In this document: positions 1-6,868 of the stretch, piece by piece | How positions within the stretch are numbered: the stretch's first letter is position 1 | Layout: the number at the start of each line of letters is the position of its first letter | NCBI GenBank assembly: GCA_905202255.1 | Contig: CAJKRH010000034.1 | Coordinates: 1 to 19,861, forward strand | DNA length: 19,861 nt | Origin: an uncultured Ruminococcus sp. | GTDB lineage: Bacteria; Bacillota; Clostridia; Oscillospirales; CAG-272 | Direction of reading: 5' to 3' | The notes under the pieces: generated by a model | Database searches by the model: none | Told to the model about the DNA's origin: nothing | What the model saw: the letters and a program-made list of their open reading frames with translations, nothing else | Translations under genes and position numbers: made by a program

Positions 1-25
1 TGACTTAAAAAGTCTATAGTAACAC

Positions 26-70
26 CTCATCCGTCACGCTACGCGTGCCACCTTCCCCCACTGGAGAAGG
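26..70. repeat. Hairpin-rich non-coding element, dispersed-repeat type
   Basis: Two small inverted repeats lie side by side: CACGC/GCGTG (35-39 with 43-47) and CCTTCCCC/GGAGAAGG (51-58 with 63-70, one mismatch). The wording (cctcatccgtcacg...ccaccttcccc...gaagg) resembles a palindromic element I recall as common between genes in gut Clostridia. Only one copy is in the window, so calling it dispersed rests on recall and not on sequence shown here. Confidence 0.4.
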
Positions 71-73
71 CTA

Positions 74-110
74 AAAATCCCCCGAAAGCCTTGTGCCATC
101 GGGGGATTTT
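74..110. terminator. Bidirectional terminator-like hairpin, copy 1 of a 37-bp direct repeat
   Basis: A perfect 12-bp stem, AAAATCCCCCGA (74-85) with TCGGGGGATTTT (99-110), encloses a 13-nt loop. The A-run and T-run on either side of the GC core would let it terminate transcription in both directions. It lies 18 nt past the stop codon of the minus-strand SLOG gene. An identical 37-bp copy in the same orientation is at 869-905. Confidence 0.75.
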
Positions 111-128
111 CTCTTTTATACAAAAGTA

Positions 129-548
129 TTATATTCTTATAATTGGCTTTTTATTTCGTTTCGCATACTTAAGCATTTCAAAGGCACCGCCACGCTCATG
201 TCTGATATACGCAACAAGCATATCAGAGTTTTTTACCATCCATTGATTTCTTTTGACGATTGCATATCGCAATGGCACACGCTCTAATGGAGGATAAACT
301 ATCTCATCGTATAGAAAAATATCATATTCACGGTTTAGATACGGGGTCACAAATATAGACTTTATATCGGGATATTCTTTCTTTATGTTATAAACCGCCC
401 GCGCCGCAAGTCTGTCAAACTCACCATATCCGCCAATGTAAAACATTGTTGCACCTCTTTGCGCTAAATCTAACACGCACTTTTCGAGATTTGAAAGAAG
501 CTTTTCGCCATATTCTATTTTTCTGTGTCCACAAAAAGAAACTGTCAC
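129..548 (-). CDS. SLOG-fold (DUF1273/YpsA-like) nucleotide-binding protein
   Basis: 139 residues starting at GTG (548), behind a GGTGAT ribosome site. Visible family features are an N-terminal FCGHR (about residues 5-9), a glycine-rich GGYGEFDRLAA loop (about 39-49) like the phosphate-binding loop of SLOG/Rossmann proteins, and a C-terminal segment with GGAFEMLKYAKR (about 120-131). SLOG proteins bind nucleotides or nucleotide-derived ligands; the substrate of this small clostridial branch is not known to me. It is divergent from the ribbon-helix-helix gene at 658 and shares its promoter region, so co-regulation is likely. It ends next to a terminator hairpin at 74-110. The fold is fairly sure and the function is unknown. 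Confidence 0.7.
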   Translation of the reverse strand: MTVSFCGHRKIEYGEKLLSNLEKCVLDLAQRGATMFYIGGYGEFDRLAARAVYNIKKEYPDIKSIFVTPYLNREYDIFLYDEIVYPPLERVPLRYAIVKRNQWMVKNSDMLVAYIRHERGGAFEMLKYAKRNKKPIIRI

Positions 549-597
549 AGATTATCACCGCCAAATGTTTTAGATATACTATATATCCATTTACAAC

Positions 598-626
598 ATT
601 ATACCACATTTTACGGGTAAAATAAA
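598..626 (-). promoter_or_regulatory. Probable sigma-A promoter of the SLOG gene
   Basis: Read on the minus strand, a TATAAT -10 (598-603) has an extended TGG in front and a weak TTTATT -35 (621-626) at 17-nt spacing. The expected start is near 591, about 43 nt upstream of the GTG. The palindrome at 608-623 lies inside the spacer, so a bound protein would block this promoter. Confidence 0.55.
608..623. promoter_or_regulatory. Candidate operator: ATTTTAC-GG-GTAAAAT palindrome
   Basis: A perfect 7-bp inverted repeat with a 2-nt centre lies between two divergent genes, one of which encodes a DNA-binding ribbon-helix-helix protein. It overlaps the spacer of the minus-strand promoter and abuts a second palindrome. 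That it is an operator is inferred from symmetry and position. Confidence 0.45.
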
Positions 627-644
627 TATATACTATATTTATTT
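620..644. promoter_or_regulatory. Candidate operator: 25-bp AT palindrome before the RHH gene
   Basis: AAATAAATATA (620-630) and TATATTTATTT (634-644) form a perfect 11-bp inverted repeat around a 3-nt centre, ending 1 nt before the ribosome site at 646-651. Ribbon-helix-helix proteins usually repress their own promoters through such symmetric sites. AT-rich sequence makes chance palindromes likelier, so confidence is moderate. Confidence 0.4.
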
Positions 645-645
645 T

Positions 646-651
646 GAGGTG
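646..651 (+). promoter_or_regulatory. Ribosome binding site deciding a TTG start
   Basis: GAGGTG at 646-651 is 6 nt before TTG at 658. The alternative GTG at 649 lies inside this ribosome site and would add residues with no family support. The TTG is therefore the better start. Confidence 0.65.
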
Positions 652-657
652 ATTTTT

Positions 658-867
658 TTGGCAGTCAAAAGTATCTCGATAAGAATTGAAGAAGAAATGC
701 TTAAAAACTTAAGCGTGGTAGCCGATTATGAAGGACGCTCGCTAAACAGCCACATTCTCGTACTCATACGGGAAAATATAAAACAGTTTGAAATGCAAAA
801 CGGGAAGATTGAGGATGCAATCAAGCCCGATATAAATGTCAAGCCGGCAAGAAAAAGCCGCACATGA
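658..867 (+). CDS. Ribbon-helix-helix (Arc/CopG-type) DNA-binding protein
   Basis: 69 residues from the TTG at 658. The N-terminal AVKSISIRIEEEMLKNL gives the beta strand with alternating residues that reads DNA, followed by helix A. EGRSLNSHILVLIRENIKQF supplies the turn and helix B (about residues 25-44), the standard Arc/MetJ fold; the tail is basic (KPARKSRT). Such proteins act as dimeric repressors, often as antitoxins. The divergent partner is a SLOG protein and not a recognised toxin, so a toxin-antitoxin assignment is not supported. Two palindromes directly upstream suggest autoregulation. The stop codon is 1 nt before the second 37-bp hairpin. The fold is confident and the target is inferred. 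Confidence 0.75.
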   Translation: MAVKSISIRIEEEMLKNLSVVADYEGRSLNSHILVLIRENIKQFEMQNGKIEDAIKPDINVKPARKSRT

Positions 868-868
868 C

Positions 869-905
869 AAAATCCCCCGAAAGCCTTGTGCCATCGGGGG
901 ATTTT
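869..905. terminator. Bidirectional terminator-like hairpin, copy 2 of the 37-bp direct repeat
   Basis: Identical over 37 bp, loop included, to 74-110, with stem 869-880 paired to 894-905. It begins immediately after the RHH gene. Similarity continues weakly into the next 20 nt on both sides of the module (TTTATAC-AWAA-GTAT), where this copy forms a second perfect hairpin, GAATTTTATAC/GTATAAAATTC (906-931). Confidence 0.75.
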
Positions 906-941
906 GAATTTTATACATAAGTATAAAATTCCGTTTCACAT

Positions 942-975
942 GCAAAAAGGCAGGCAAAAAACGCCTGCCTTTCAT
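942..975 (-). terminator. Intrinsic terminator of the 12-gene minus-strand operon
   Basis: AAGGCAGGC (947-955) pairs perfectly with GCCTGCCTT (963-971). On the minus strand the stem runs into a T-run (complement of the A-run at 944-948). It lies 15 nt past the stop codon of the last operon gene, with no other intrinsic terminator seen between the genes upstream. Confidence 0.85.
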
Positions 976-986
976 TTTATATTCTC

Positions 987-1292
987 TTATTTTGCCTGTG
1001 CATCGGCAAGCTCATCGAGCTTCTTATTTCTGAAATAAAGCGCAACATCTATAGAAATTTCTATGAAATTGAGCACATAGAAGAAGAAGCTGAGATAGAA
1101 GAGGAAGCCGGAGGCTCCACCTACTGTCTGTATAATCTTTCTTGCGATACCGCATGCATAGCCTATGAGCAGGAAAACCTCAAAGAAAAGGCTTTTTCCC
1201 TTTGCCGTGCGTGAAATGAGTGACTTTCTTATCGAAATAGGCCATGAAAGACCGAAACAGAATATTGTCAAAGCCTCAAGTAAATCTACCAT
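987..1292 (-). CDS. Small PQ-loop/SemiSWEET-like membrane protein
   Basis: 101 residues with three hydrophobic segments (about 4-20, 35-54 and 61-86). The first ends in GLSWPISIRKSLISRTAKGKS, which has the layout of a PQ-loop repeat: a proline in the first helix, a basic patch, then a G-K-S turn. One three-helix unit of about 100 residues matches SemiSWEET-type proteins, which dimerise and move small solutes. An AGGTG ribosome site precedes the ATG. It is the last gene of the fumarate operon, 15 nt after the flavoprotein gene. Transport of a dicarboxylate or related acid is a guess from position. It has no haem-ligand pattern or size resembling FrdC/FrdD anchors. Confidence 0.6.
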   Translation of the reverse strand: MVDLLEALTIFCFGLSWPISIRKSLISRTAKGKSLFFEVFLLIGYACGIARKIIQTVGGASGFLFYLSFFFYVLNFIEISIDVALYFRNKKLDELADAQAK

Positions 1293-1307
1293 TATAAAAC
1301 ACCTTCT

Positions 1308-2909
1308 TTAGTTTTGTTTTCTGCGGTAATCGGGAAGAAGCTTCGGCGAAACAGCATCTGTTTCGATGCCTGCGGCTTCTCTTTCCGCATCAAATTTTTC
1401 TATGTGCTCAAGCGTGAGCTTTCCGACCTTTACACTCTTTGACTGCTCAGCCGCATTCTTGCCGGCACTTCTGCCGAAAACGATAATATCAAGCAGAGAA
1501 TTTCCCATCAGACGGTTGCGTCCGTGGATTCCACCTACAGCCTCGCCCGCAACATAGAGATTTTCCACATTTGTGGTCATGCCGTTTACATTGATATCGA
1601 GACCGCCGTTCTGATAATGGAGCGTGGGATAAACAAGTATCGGCTCCTTGCGGATATCTATGCCGTAGCTTGCAAACATACGCATCATCGCAGGGATTCT
1701 GCGTTCTATCGTGCCTTCGCCGCCGATAGCTTCTATCATCGGCGTATCGAGCCAAACAGCCTCACCGCTGCCTGTATTGACACCCTCGCCGCGGTCGGAA
1801 CATTCGCGGATTATGGAAGCCGCCGCAACATCGCGCGTCTCAAGCGGATGCATGAATACCTTGCCGTCGCGGTTTACGAGCTTCGCACCGAGCGAACGCA
1901 CCTTTTCCGTTACGAGCGCGCCGAAAATCTGCTCGGGATAAGCCGCGCCTGTCGGATGATACTGGAGCGTATCGGCATAGAGCAGTTTTGCGCCTACGCG
2001 ATAGCCGAGAACAAGTCCGTCGGCTGTAGCGCCGTAATGGTTCGATGTCGGGAAGCCCTGATAATGCATTCTTCCTGCGCCGCCTGTAGCGATAATAACC
2101 GTCTTTGCGCGGGCAACCATCAGTTCATGCGTCTCCATATTCATGAGAACCGCGCCTGCCGCCTTGCCGTTTTCATCGAGGATAAGTTCTATTGCCGCCG
2201 TGAAATCAACAACGGGAATATTACGGTTGAGCACCTCGTCGCGCAGTGTTCTCATTATCTCGGCGCCGGAATAGTCCTTTGCCGCATGCATACGCTTGCG
2301 CGAGGTACCGCCGCCGTGAGTTGTTATCATTGTGCCGTCGGGCGCCTTGTCAAATTCCACGCCGAGGTCGTTAAGCCATTCTATAGCCTCGGGCGCATCG
2401 CAAACGAGCTTTGCAAGCAGTTCGCGCTTTGCCGCATAGTGACCACCGCCGAAAGCATCGACAAAATGGATAGCGGGAGAATCATTGGGCTTATCAGCCG
2501 CCTGAATGCCGCCCTCTGCCATCATCGTATTGGCATCGCCTATGCGCAGCTTTGTAACAATCATCGCCTTTGCGCTGGCATTATCCGCCTCTATTGCCGC
2601 GGAAGCACCTGCGCCGCCACCGCCGATGATGAGTACATCGACATCATATGCGATATCCGAGAGGTCTATGTCACTCGCCTTTATGCGGCTGTGCGCCTCA
2701 AGCATTTCGCAGAGTTCATGCGGAACAGCCTCGCCCTTATTTGCGCCGATTCTGAGAGTTGCAAATTCGCTCTTCTTATAGTCGGGATGATAAGCCGCGA
2801 GGAGCGCGTCCTTTTCATCCGCAGTCATGCGGGCAGGCTCATATGCGATATTTTCTTTTCTTGCGGCTTCTACAGCGGCAAGAGATTTCTGAAATTCCTT
2901 TGAATACAT
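1308..2909 (-). CDS. frdA: Fumarate reductase-type flavoprotein (soluble)
   Basis: 533 residues. Fumarate reductase/L-aspartate oxidase family: GGGGAG dinucleotide site at 96-101, AEGG at 131-134, the substrate motif QYHPT with His318, Arg338 in the capping region, His431 in PTLHYQNGG, and Arg466 in HGRNRLMGNSLL. These match the substrate-binding and proton-transfer residues of FrdA, so fumarate to succinate is expected. The position that carries the covalent-FAD histidine in membrane FrdA/SdhA reads GDANTMMAEGG here, so FAD should be bound non-covalently, as in L-aspartate oxidase. About 90 residues precede the Rossmann motif. The iron-sulfur partner lies 13 nt upstream. No nad genes are nearby, which argues against L-aspartate oxidase. 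Confidence 0.85.
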   Translation of the reverse strand: MYSKEFQKSLAAVEAARKENIAYEPARMTADEKDALLAAYHPDYKKSEFATLRIGANKGEAVPHELCEMLEAHSRIKASDIDLSDIAYDVDVLIIGGGGAGASAAIEADNASAKAMIVTKLRIGDANTMMAEGGIQAADKPNDSPAIHFVDAFGGGHYAAKRELLAKLVCDAPEAIEWLNDLGVEFDKAPDGTMITTHGGGTSRKRMHAAKDYSGAEIMRTLRDEVLNRNIPVVDFTAAIELILDENGKAAGAVLMNMETHELMVARAKTVIIATGGAGRMHYQGFPTSNHYGATADGLVLGYRVGAKLLYADTLQYHPTGAAYPEQIFGALVTEKVRSLGAKLVNRDGKVFMHPLETRDVAAASIIRECSDRGEGVNTGSGEAVWLDTPMIEAIGGEGTIERRIPAMMRMFASYGIDIRKEPILVYPTLHYQNGGLDINVNGMTTNVENLYVAGEAVGGIHGRNRLMGNSLLDIIVFGRSAGKNAAEQSKSVKVGKLTLEHIEKFDAEREAAGIETDAVSPKLLPDYRRKQN

Positions 2910-2922
2910 TTCCCTGCCCTCC

Positions 2923-3597
2923 TTATTTCTCTATATCTCTGTTGTTGTAGAGTTCCTTCATTTCCTCTATCGGCTTGCCCATGAGCGCTTCGATAAGCTC
3001 GGTGAAGGTGCCGTCCTTTATCTCTTTTACTCTGTTCTCGAGATGCTCGGATTTCGGCGCGAGATATTTGCCGTTCAGTCTGCGGGCGAGCATAGCCACC
3101 TGCGGATGGGATATACCGGCAGGACAACGTGAGGAGCACACTCCGCACATCACGCAGTCAAAGGATTCCTCGGCGCATTTATCAAATTCGCCGCGCTGAG
3201 CATATGCGATATACTGCATGACATTGAGTCCCTGCGTACAGCTTTTTGTACACGCATTGCAACCTACGCAGGCATATATCTCGGGATAAAGCTGCATCAT
3301 TATCTGCTCTGTTGGCTTTATCTTCTCAATATCGTAAACCTGCTTTACAAGCGGGAAGAAAGGCAGAGTGGCAACATACATATTGTTTTCCACCTTGGTT
3401 TGGCAGGCGAGGCAGGTTTTCAGCTCGCGCTCGCCCTTGATGCGGTAAATCGTGGCGCATGCGCCGCAGAATCCGTTTCGGCAACCGCAGCCGCGCACGA
3501 GCTGATAGCCCGCATATTCCATCGCGCGCATTATGGTCAGATTATCCGGCACGCTGTATTTCTTGCCGAATAAATAAATATCTATCATATTTTCCAT
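2923..3597 (-). CDS. frdB: Fumarate reductase-type iron-sulfur protein ([2Fe-2S] plus two [4Fe-4S])
   Basis: 224 residues. The N-terminal domain carries CGCRNGFCGAC (Cys37, 39, 44, 47) and Cys62/Cys65, a plant-type [2Fe-2S] ligand set as in FrdB/SdhB. Two clusters follow: Cys110, 113, 116, 120 and Cys148, 151, 154, 158. Both are full CxxCxxCxxxC motifs, so two [4Fe-4S] clusters are expected in place of the usual [4Fe-4S] and [3Fe-4S] pair. There is no CCG domain, unlike methanogen TfrB. It should carry electrons to the flavoprotein encoded 13 nt downstream; the NAD-binding FlxA-like gene lies 15 nt upstream. A GGAGG site precedes the chosen ATG; Met4 is an alternative start. Confidence 0.85.
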   Translation of the reverse strand: MENMIDIYLFGKKYSVPDNLTIMRAMEYAGYQLVRGCGCRNGFCGACATIYRIKGERELKTCLACQTKVENNMYVATLPFFPLVKQVYDIEKIKPTEQIMMQLYPEIYACVGCNACTKSCTQGLNVMQYIAYAQRGEFDKCAEESFDCVMCGVCSSRCPAGISHPQVAMLARRLNGKYLAPKSEHLENRVKEIKDGTFTELIEALMGKPIEEMKELYNNRDIEK

Positions 3598-3612
3598 GCT
3601 ATTTTTCCTCCA

Positions 3613-4446
3613 TCAATATTCACTCGGAAGCTCGTCCAGCTCATCGCAACGGAATACCGGTCCGTCCTTGCAGACATATTTTGCACCGACATTGCATCTG
3701 CCGCATTTGCCTATGCCGCATTTCATGCGGAGCTCCAGCGTGGTATAAACCTGCGTCTTGTCAAAGCCGAGCTCCTGAAGTCCTGCGAGCGTGAATTTTA
3801 TCATTATCGGAGGTCCGCAAAGTATCGCTATCTTGTCTGTAGAGAAGCCGAGCTCCTTTACATAGTTCGGAACGAAGCCGACATGACCGGTCCACTCGGG
3901 CTGTTCGCGGTCTATCGTGAGATGCACGGAAACACCCGCATCTTTTGCCCATTCGTCGATTATCTCTTTGTAATCCACGAGGTCCTGCATACTGCGCGAA
4001 CCGTAAACCACATCTATCTTGCCGTAGCGGTCGCGGTAGTGGCGGCAGTAGTTGATGACGGAGCGGAGCGGAGCAAGTCCGATACCGCCGGCGATGAAGA
4101 GCATATCATGACCGACAAATTCCGTATCCACAGGGAAAGGCTTGCCGTAGGGTCCTCTTATCGTTATCTGCTGACCGACCTCCATGGAGTGGAGCCACTC
4201 GGTGACGCAGCCGCATTTCTTGATGGAAAATTCCATATATTCTTCGTTTGTGGGCGAGGAGGTTATGGAGAACATAGCCTCGCCGACACCGGGAACAGAG
4301 AGCATGGCGCACTGACCGGGCTTATGCTCAAAAGCCTTTTTGCCGTCGGGAGTTACCACGCGGAAGGTCTTGACATCGGGCGTATCTATGCGGATATCCG
4401 TCACTACGCCGATGGCGGGAATAAGCGGTTCTCTCATCTCAGCCAT
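3613..4446 (-). CDS. flxA: FAD/NAD(P)-binding oxidoreductase subunit, FlxA-like
   Basis: 277 residues of the hydrogenase-gamma/AsrB/FlxA family. The FAD-binding barrel includes MFSITSSP (58-65). The NAD domain has GGIGLAPL (120-127) and CGPP (210-213). A C-terminal [2Fe-2S] site follows the CGIGKCGRC pattern (Cys243, 248, 251, then Cys259 or 267). In the FlxABCD-HdrABC complex described from Desulfovibrio this subunit oxidises NADH and passes electrons on towards the MvhD-like protein. The gene overlaps the end of flxB by 8 nt and has a strong AGGAGGAG site. Position between Flx and Frd genes fits an electron entry subunit. AsrB is the main alternative, but no asrC-like sulfite reductase is present. 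Confidence 0.85.
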   Translation of the reverse strand: MAEMREPLIPAIGVVTDIRIDTPDVKTFRVVTPDGKKAFEHKPGQCAMLSVPGVGEAMFSITSSPTNEEYMEFSIKKCGCVTEWLHSMEVGQQITIRGPYGKPFPVDTEFVGHDMLFIAGGIGLAPLRSVINYCRHYRDRYGKIDVVYGSRSMQDLVDYKEIIDEWAKDAGVSVHLTIDREQPEWTGHVGFVPNYVKELGFSTDKIAILCGPPIMIKFTLAGLQELGFDKTQVYTTLELRMKCGIGKCGRCNVGAKYVCKDGPVFRCDELDELPSEY

Positions 4447-5464
4447 TTTTCTCTCCTCCTAACTTTTTCATTACCTTGACTATGTTCATCTGGATCGGGC
4501 ACTTGGAGAGGCATCTGCCGCAACCGACGCAGGAGAACATGCCGTCGTTATTCGTCGGAAAATAAACGAGCTTGTGCATGAATCTCTGGCGGAAACGCTC
4601 CAGCTGGGTAAGTCTGGGCTGACCTGCCGACATTTTGGTGAAATCGGAATACATGCAGGAATCCCAGCAGCGGAAGCGCTTTATACCGTGACCGGTATTG
4701 AAATCCTTGATATCATAGCACTGGCATGTGGGGCAGACAAAGGTGCAGGTGCCGCAGCCGAGACACGACTGCGAAAGCTCCTTCCACTCGGGTGCGCCGA
4801 AAAATTCTTCGGTCTTGCCATCGCCGAAAGCGTCTGCCGAGAGAGAGGCAAGCGGGAGCTTCTTCATGCGCTCACCTATCAGCTTTTTCTGTTCCGAAAC
4901 AGGCGTTTCGTCCGCTTCCTCTGTGATATTTTCGAGTCCGGCGAGAAGCTTTTCGCCCTTTTCCGTTTTTGCCTGCATATAGAGCGCACCGTCTGCTTTC
5001 CAGCAGGTGATATCGCCCGCTGGGTCAGCCGCGTCTATGCCGAATGTGCGGCAGAAGCAGGTTTCTGCGGGGCGTGTGCAGGCAAGCGACATGATTACCG
5101 CATGCTCGCGGCGGTTCTTATAGTAAGAATCCTGCGGCTCGGCAAGGAAAACCTTGTCAAGCACATCAAAGCTGCGCACATCGCAGGCGCGCACGCCGAA
5201 CACGACGAAATCTTCGCATTCTTTTCTTGTGTCTATAATCTCAATGGTCTTTCCCGCCGTTTTGAAATCCATCAGATTTTCCGTCTGCGGGAAGAAGAAA
5301 TCCTTTGCACTGCGGACGGTATTGAGCGCATCGGAGAGAGTCTTGCCCTCTTCCCATTTTTCAAATTTTGCGCCCGCCTTTGTATCCGCGGGAAGATAGA
5401 GCGTCTCGTTCTGCGATATTGCGGAGAAGAGAGCATTCAGCTTGTCAAGTGAAATTTTACGCAT
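4439..5464 (-). CDS. flxB: Iron-sulfur subunit, FlxB-like (HydB/AsrA family)
   Basis: 341 residues. The N-terminal half carries the HydB/AsrA-type pattern GVRACDVRSFDVLD (90-103), then YYKNRR and TCFC (about 114-138). The C-terminal half is a two-cluster ferredoxin: Cys234, 237, 240, 244, extra cysteines at 247, 249, 266 and 270, and Cys312, 315, 318, 322. Proteins of this type wire an NAD(P)H-oxidising flavoprotein to other iron-sulfur subunits in sulfhydrogenase, anaerobic sulfite reductase and Flx complexes. It overlaps flxC by 8 nt and flxA by 8 nt. The B versus C letter is assigned from gene order and is less certain than the family. Confidence 0.75.
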   Translation of the reverse strand: MRKISLDKLNALFSAISQNETLYLPADTKAGAKFEKWEEGKTLSDALNTVRSAKDFFFPQTENLMDFKTAGKTIEIIDTRKECEDFVVFGVRACDVRSFDVLDKVFLAEPQDSYYKNRREHAVIMSLACTRPAETCFCRTFGIDAADPAGDITCWKADGALYMQAKTEKGEKLLAGLENITEEADETPVSEQKKLIGERMKKLPLASLSADAFGDGKTEEFFGAPEWKELSQSCLGCGTCTFVCPTCQCYDIKDFNTGHGIKRFRCWDSCMYSDFTKMSAGQPRLTQLERFRQRFMHKLVYFPTNNDGMFSCVGCGRCLSKCPIQMNIVKVMKKLGGEKNG

Positions 5465-6446
5465 TGTTCTCTCCCCTTTCCACAGCCTCGGAAGGCTCGA
5501 TATCCTCTGTAGTGTAATTGACTATCGGAGCGCGGCTTCCGACCTCGGCTCCCGCCTGATAATCGCCGTAAAAACGGTCGATATCGAGGATAAACTTGCG
5601 GTTGAGCAGGTGAAGCGGGATATGCTGAGGGCAAACGCGTGAGCATTCACCGCAGTCCGTACATCTGCCGACTACATGGAAGGCGCGTATGATATGGAAC
5701 ATCTTCTCTTCAAATGAGTTTGATGCCGCCTTGTTTTCAACGCCCGAATCGGGATTGTCGAAAACGCACTTTTCGCAGGTGCATGCGGGGCAGACATCGC
5801 GGCACGCGTTGCAACGGATACAGCGCGAAAGCTCGCTCTGCCAGAAAGCAAAGCGCTCGTCGGGCGTCATCTTTTCGAGTTTTTCCACCTCGTCGAAACG
5901 GGTATTTTCGATGACATCGCCGTCCTCGCCGATAAGCTCATCATATGCGACATGCTTTTTCGATTTGCAGCAGCGGCATCTCTCGGAGATAAGCTCCGTG
6001 CGCGGAAAAGATTTCTTTCCGTCATAGAGCGTGTCTATGATAACGCTGTCGCCCTCTTCGGAAACGGAGAGTATGCCCTCGGCATGAGCCTTGAGCGTAT
6101 TTACATCCATCATGCCGTCGCAGGGGACGCCGATGGCATATACCTTTTCGCGGTCGAAACGATGCTCGGTGAGCAGCTGATTGAAGCTGTATGTATCGCA
6201 GGGTTTGAGGAAAACGAGAACCTTTCCCTCGCCTGCCGTCTCTTTTATCAGATATTTCGAGAAGTTCGCGCCGCAGAAGCCGTTCCAGACAAAATCCTTT
6301 TCCAGCTCCTCGGCACTGTGAAATACGGCGGGAGTGATATCATAGTCAAATTCGCCCTTGTGCCAGCCGAGTACGCGGTTTACCGTGCCGTCGGCAAGGA
6401 GCGCTTTCGCGCGGGATATGAGAATATCTCTTTTTATTTCTTGCAT
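5457..6446 (-). CDS. flxC: Iron-sulfur subunit, FlxC-like
   Basis: 329 residues. The N-terminal domain has FLKPCD (Cys83), GVPCDG (Cys109) and CRCC (157-160), possibly an FrhB-related layout, which I hold with low certainty. The C-terminal half has two [4Fe-4S] motifs: Cys209, 212, 215, 219, and Cys262, 265, 268, 272, with further cysteines at 222, 224 and 227. Its layout parallels the following gene, suggesting an old duplication. It overlaps flxD by 13 nt and flxB by 8 nt, and has a GGAGGAT site. The expected role is electron transfer within the NADH-oxidising Flx part of the complex. Confidence 0.7.
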   Translation of the reverse strand: MQEIKRDILISRAKALLADGTVNRVLGWHKGEFDYDITPAVFHSAEELEKDFVWNGFCGANFSKYLIKETAGEGKVLVFLKPCDTYSFNQLLTEHRFDREKVYAIGVPCDGMMDVNTLKAHAEGILSVSEEGDSVIIDTLYDGKKSFPRTELISERCRCCKSKKHVAYDELIGEDGDVIENTRFDEVEKLEKMTPDERFAFWQSELSRCIRCNACRDVCPACTCEKCVFDNPDSGVENKAASNSFEEKMFHIIRAFHVVGRCTDCGECSRVCPQHIPLHLLNRKFILDIDRFYGDYQAGAEVGSRAPIVNYTTEDIEPSEAVERGENNA

Positions 6447-6868
6447 CTCAAATCCTCCAGTCTCTTGTTTTCGCCCAGAGAAGCGACTTTCTCGGCGAAA
6501 TCATTCATAGTAGCGGCAAATTTTGCGCCCTCTGCCGCGCTCACCCATTCGACTCTCGTGCGTTCTCTCTCTATGCCGAGGTAATCGAGCATCGAGAAAA
6601 GCAGAGCCATGCGGCGGCGCGTATAATAGTTGCCCGTGGTATAGTGGCAGTCACCGGGGTGACAGCCGCAGAGTATCACGCCGTCCGCTCCGCGCTGAAA
6701 TGCGCGAAGTATGAACATGGGATTTACTCTGCACGAGCAGGGCACGCGGATTATCTTTACATCCGCGGGATAATTCAGTCTGTTGTTTCCGGCAAGGTCT
6801 GCGCCCGCATAGGAACACCAGTTACAGCAGAATGCCACAATAAGAGGCTTATATTCGTTTACTTGCAT
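6434..6868 (-). CDS. flxD: MvhD/FlxD-like [2Fe-2S] adaptor to HdrA
   Basis: 144 residues from the ATG at 6868. The open frame runs further upstream to 7093, but that part lies inside hdrA; a GGAGGTGG site 7 nt before 6868 fixes the start. MvhD-family motifs are FCCNWCSYAGADLAG (Cys14, 15, 18), VPCSCRVNP (Cys44, 46) and CGCHPGDCHY (Cys67, 69, 74). In Mvh-Hdr complexes this small subunit bridges the electron donor to HdrA. Here the donor would be the NADH-oxidising FlxABC. It overlaps the hdrA end by 10 nt. The second motif is usually recalled as PC-x-G-RV; the extra Cys46 is a small oddity. Confidence 0.85.
   Translation of the reverse strand: MQVNEYKPLIVAFCCNWCSYAGADLAGNNRLNYPADVKIIRVPCSCRVNPMFILRAFQRGADGVILCGCHPGDCHYTTGNYYTRRRMALLFSMLDYLGIERERTRVEWVSAAEGAKFAATMNDFAEKVASLGENKRLEDLRCKK

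Noticed and set aside
129..867. Toxin-antitoxin pair
   Set aside because: The RHH protein could be an antitoxin, but the SLOG partner matches no toxin family I know, and the genes are divergent instead of cotranscribed.
74..905. Integron cassette bounded by attC-like sites
   Set aside because: The 37-bp repeats lack GTTRRRY/RYYYAAC ends, and the bracketed genes are divergent instead of a single cassette gene.
74..905. CRISPR array
   Set aside because: Only two repeat copies almost 800 bp apart with genes between them, and no cas genes.
987..1292. FrdC/FrdD-type membrane anchor
   Set aside because: Three helices with a PQ-loop pattern, only 101 residues, and no histidines for haem or quinone binding.
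1524..2903. 459-codon open frame on the plus strand
   Set aside because: It is antisense to the flavoprotein gene, which has all family motifs and a ribosome site; the frame has no recognisable domain.
3613..5464. Anaerobic sulfite reductase asrAB
   Set aside because: The subunits are related, but no AsrC sirohaem protein is present and the neighbours are Hdr and Frd genes.
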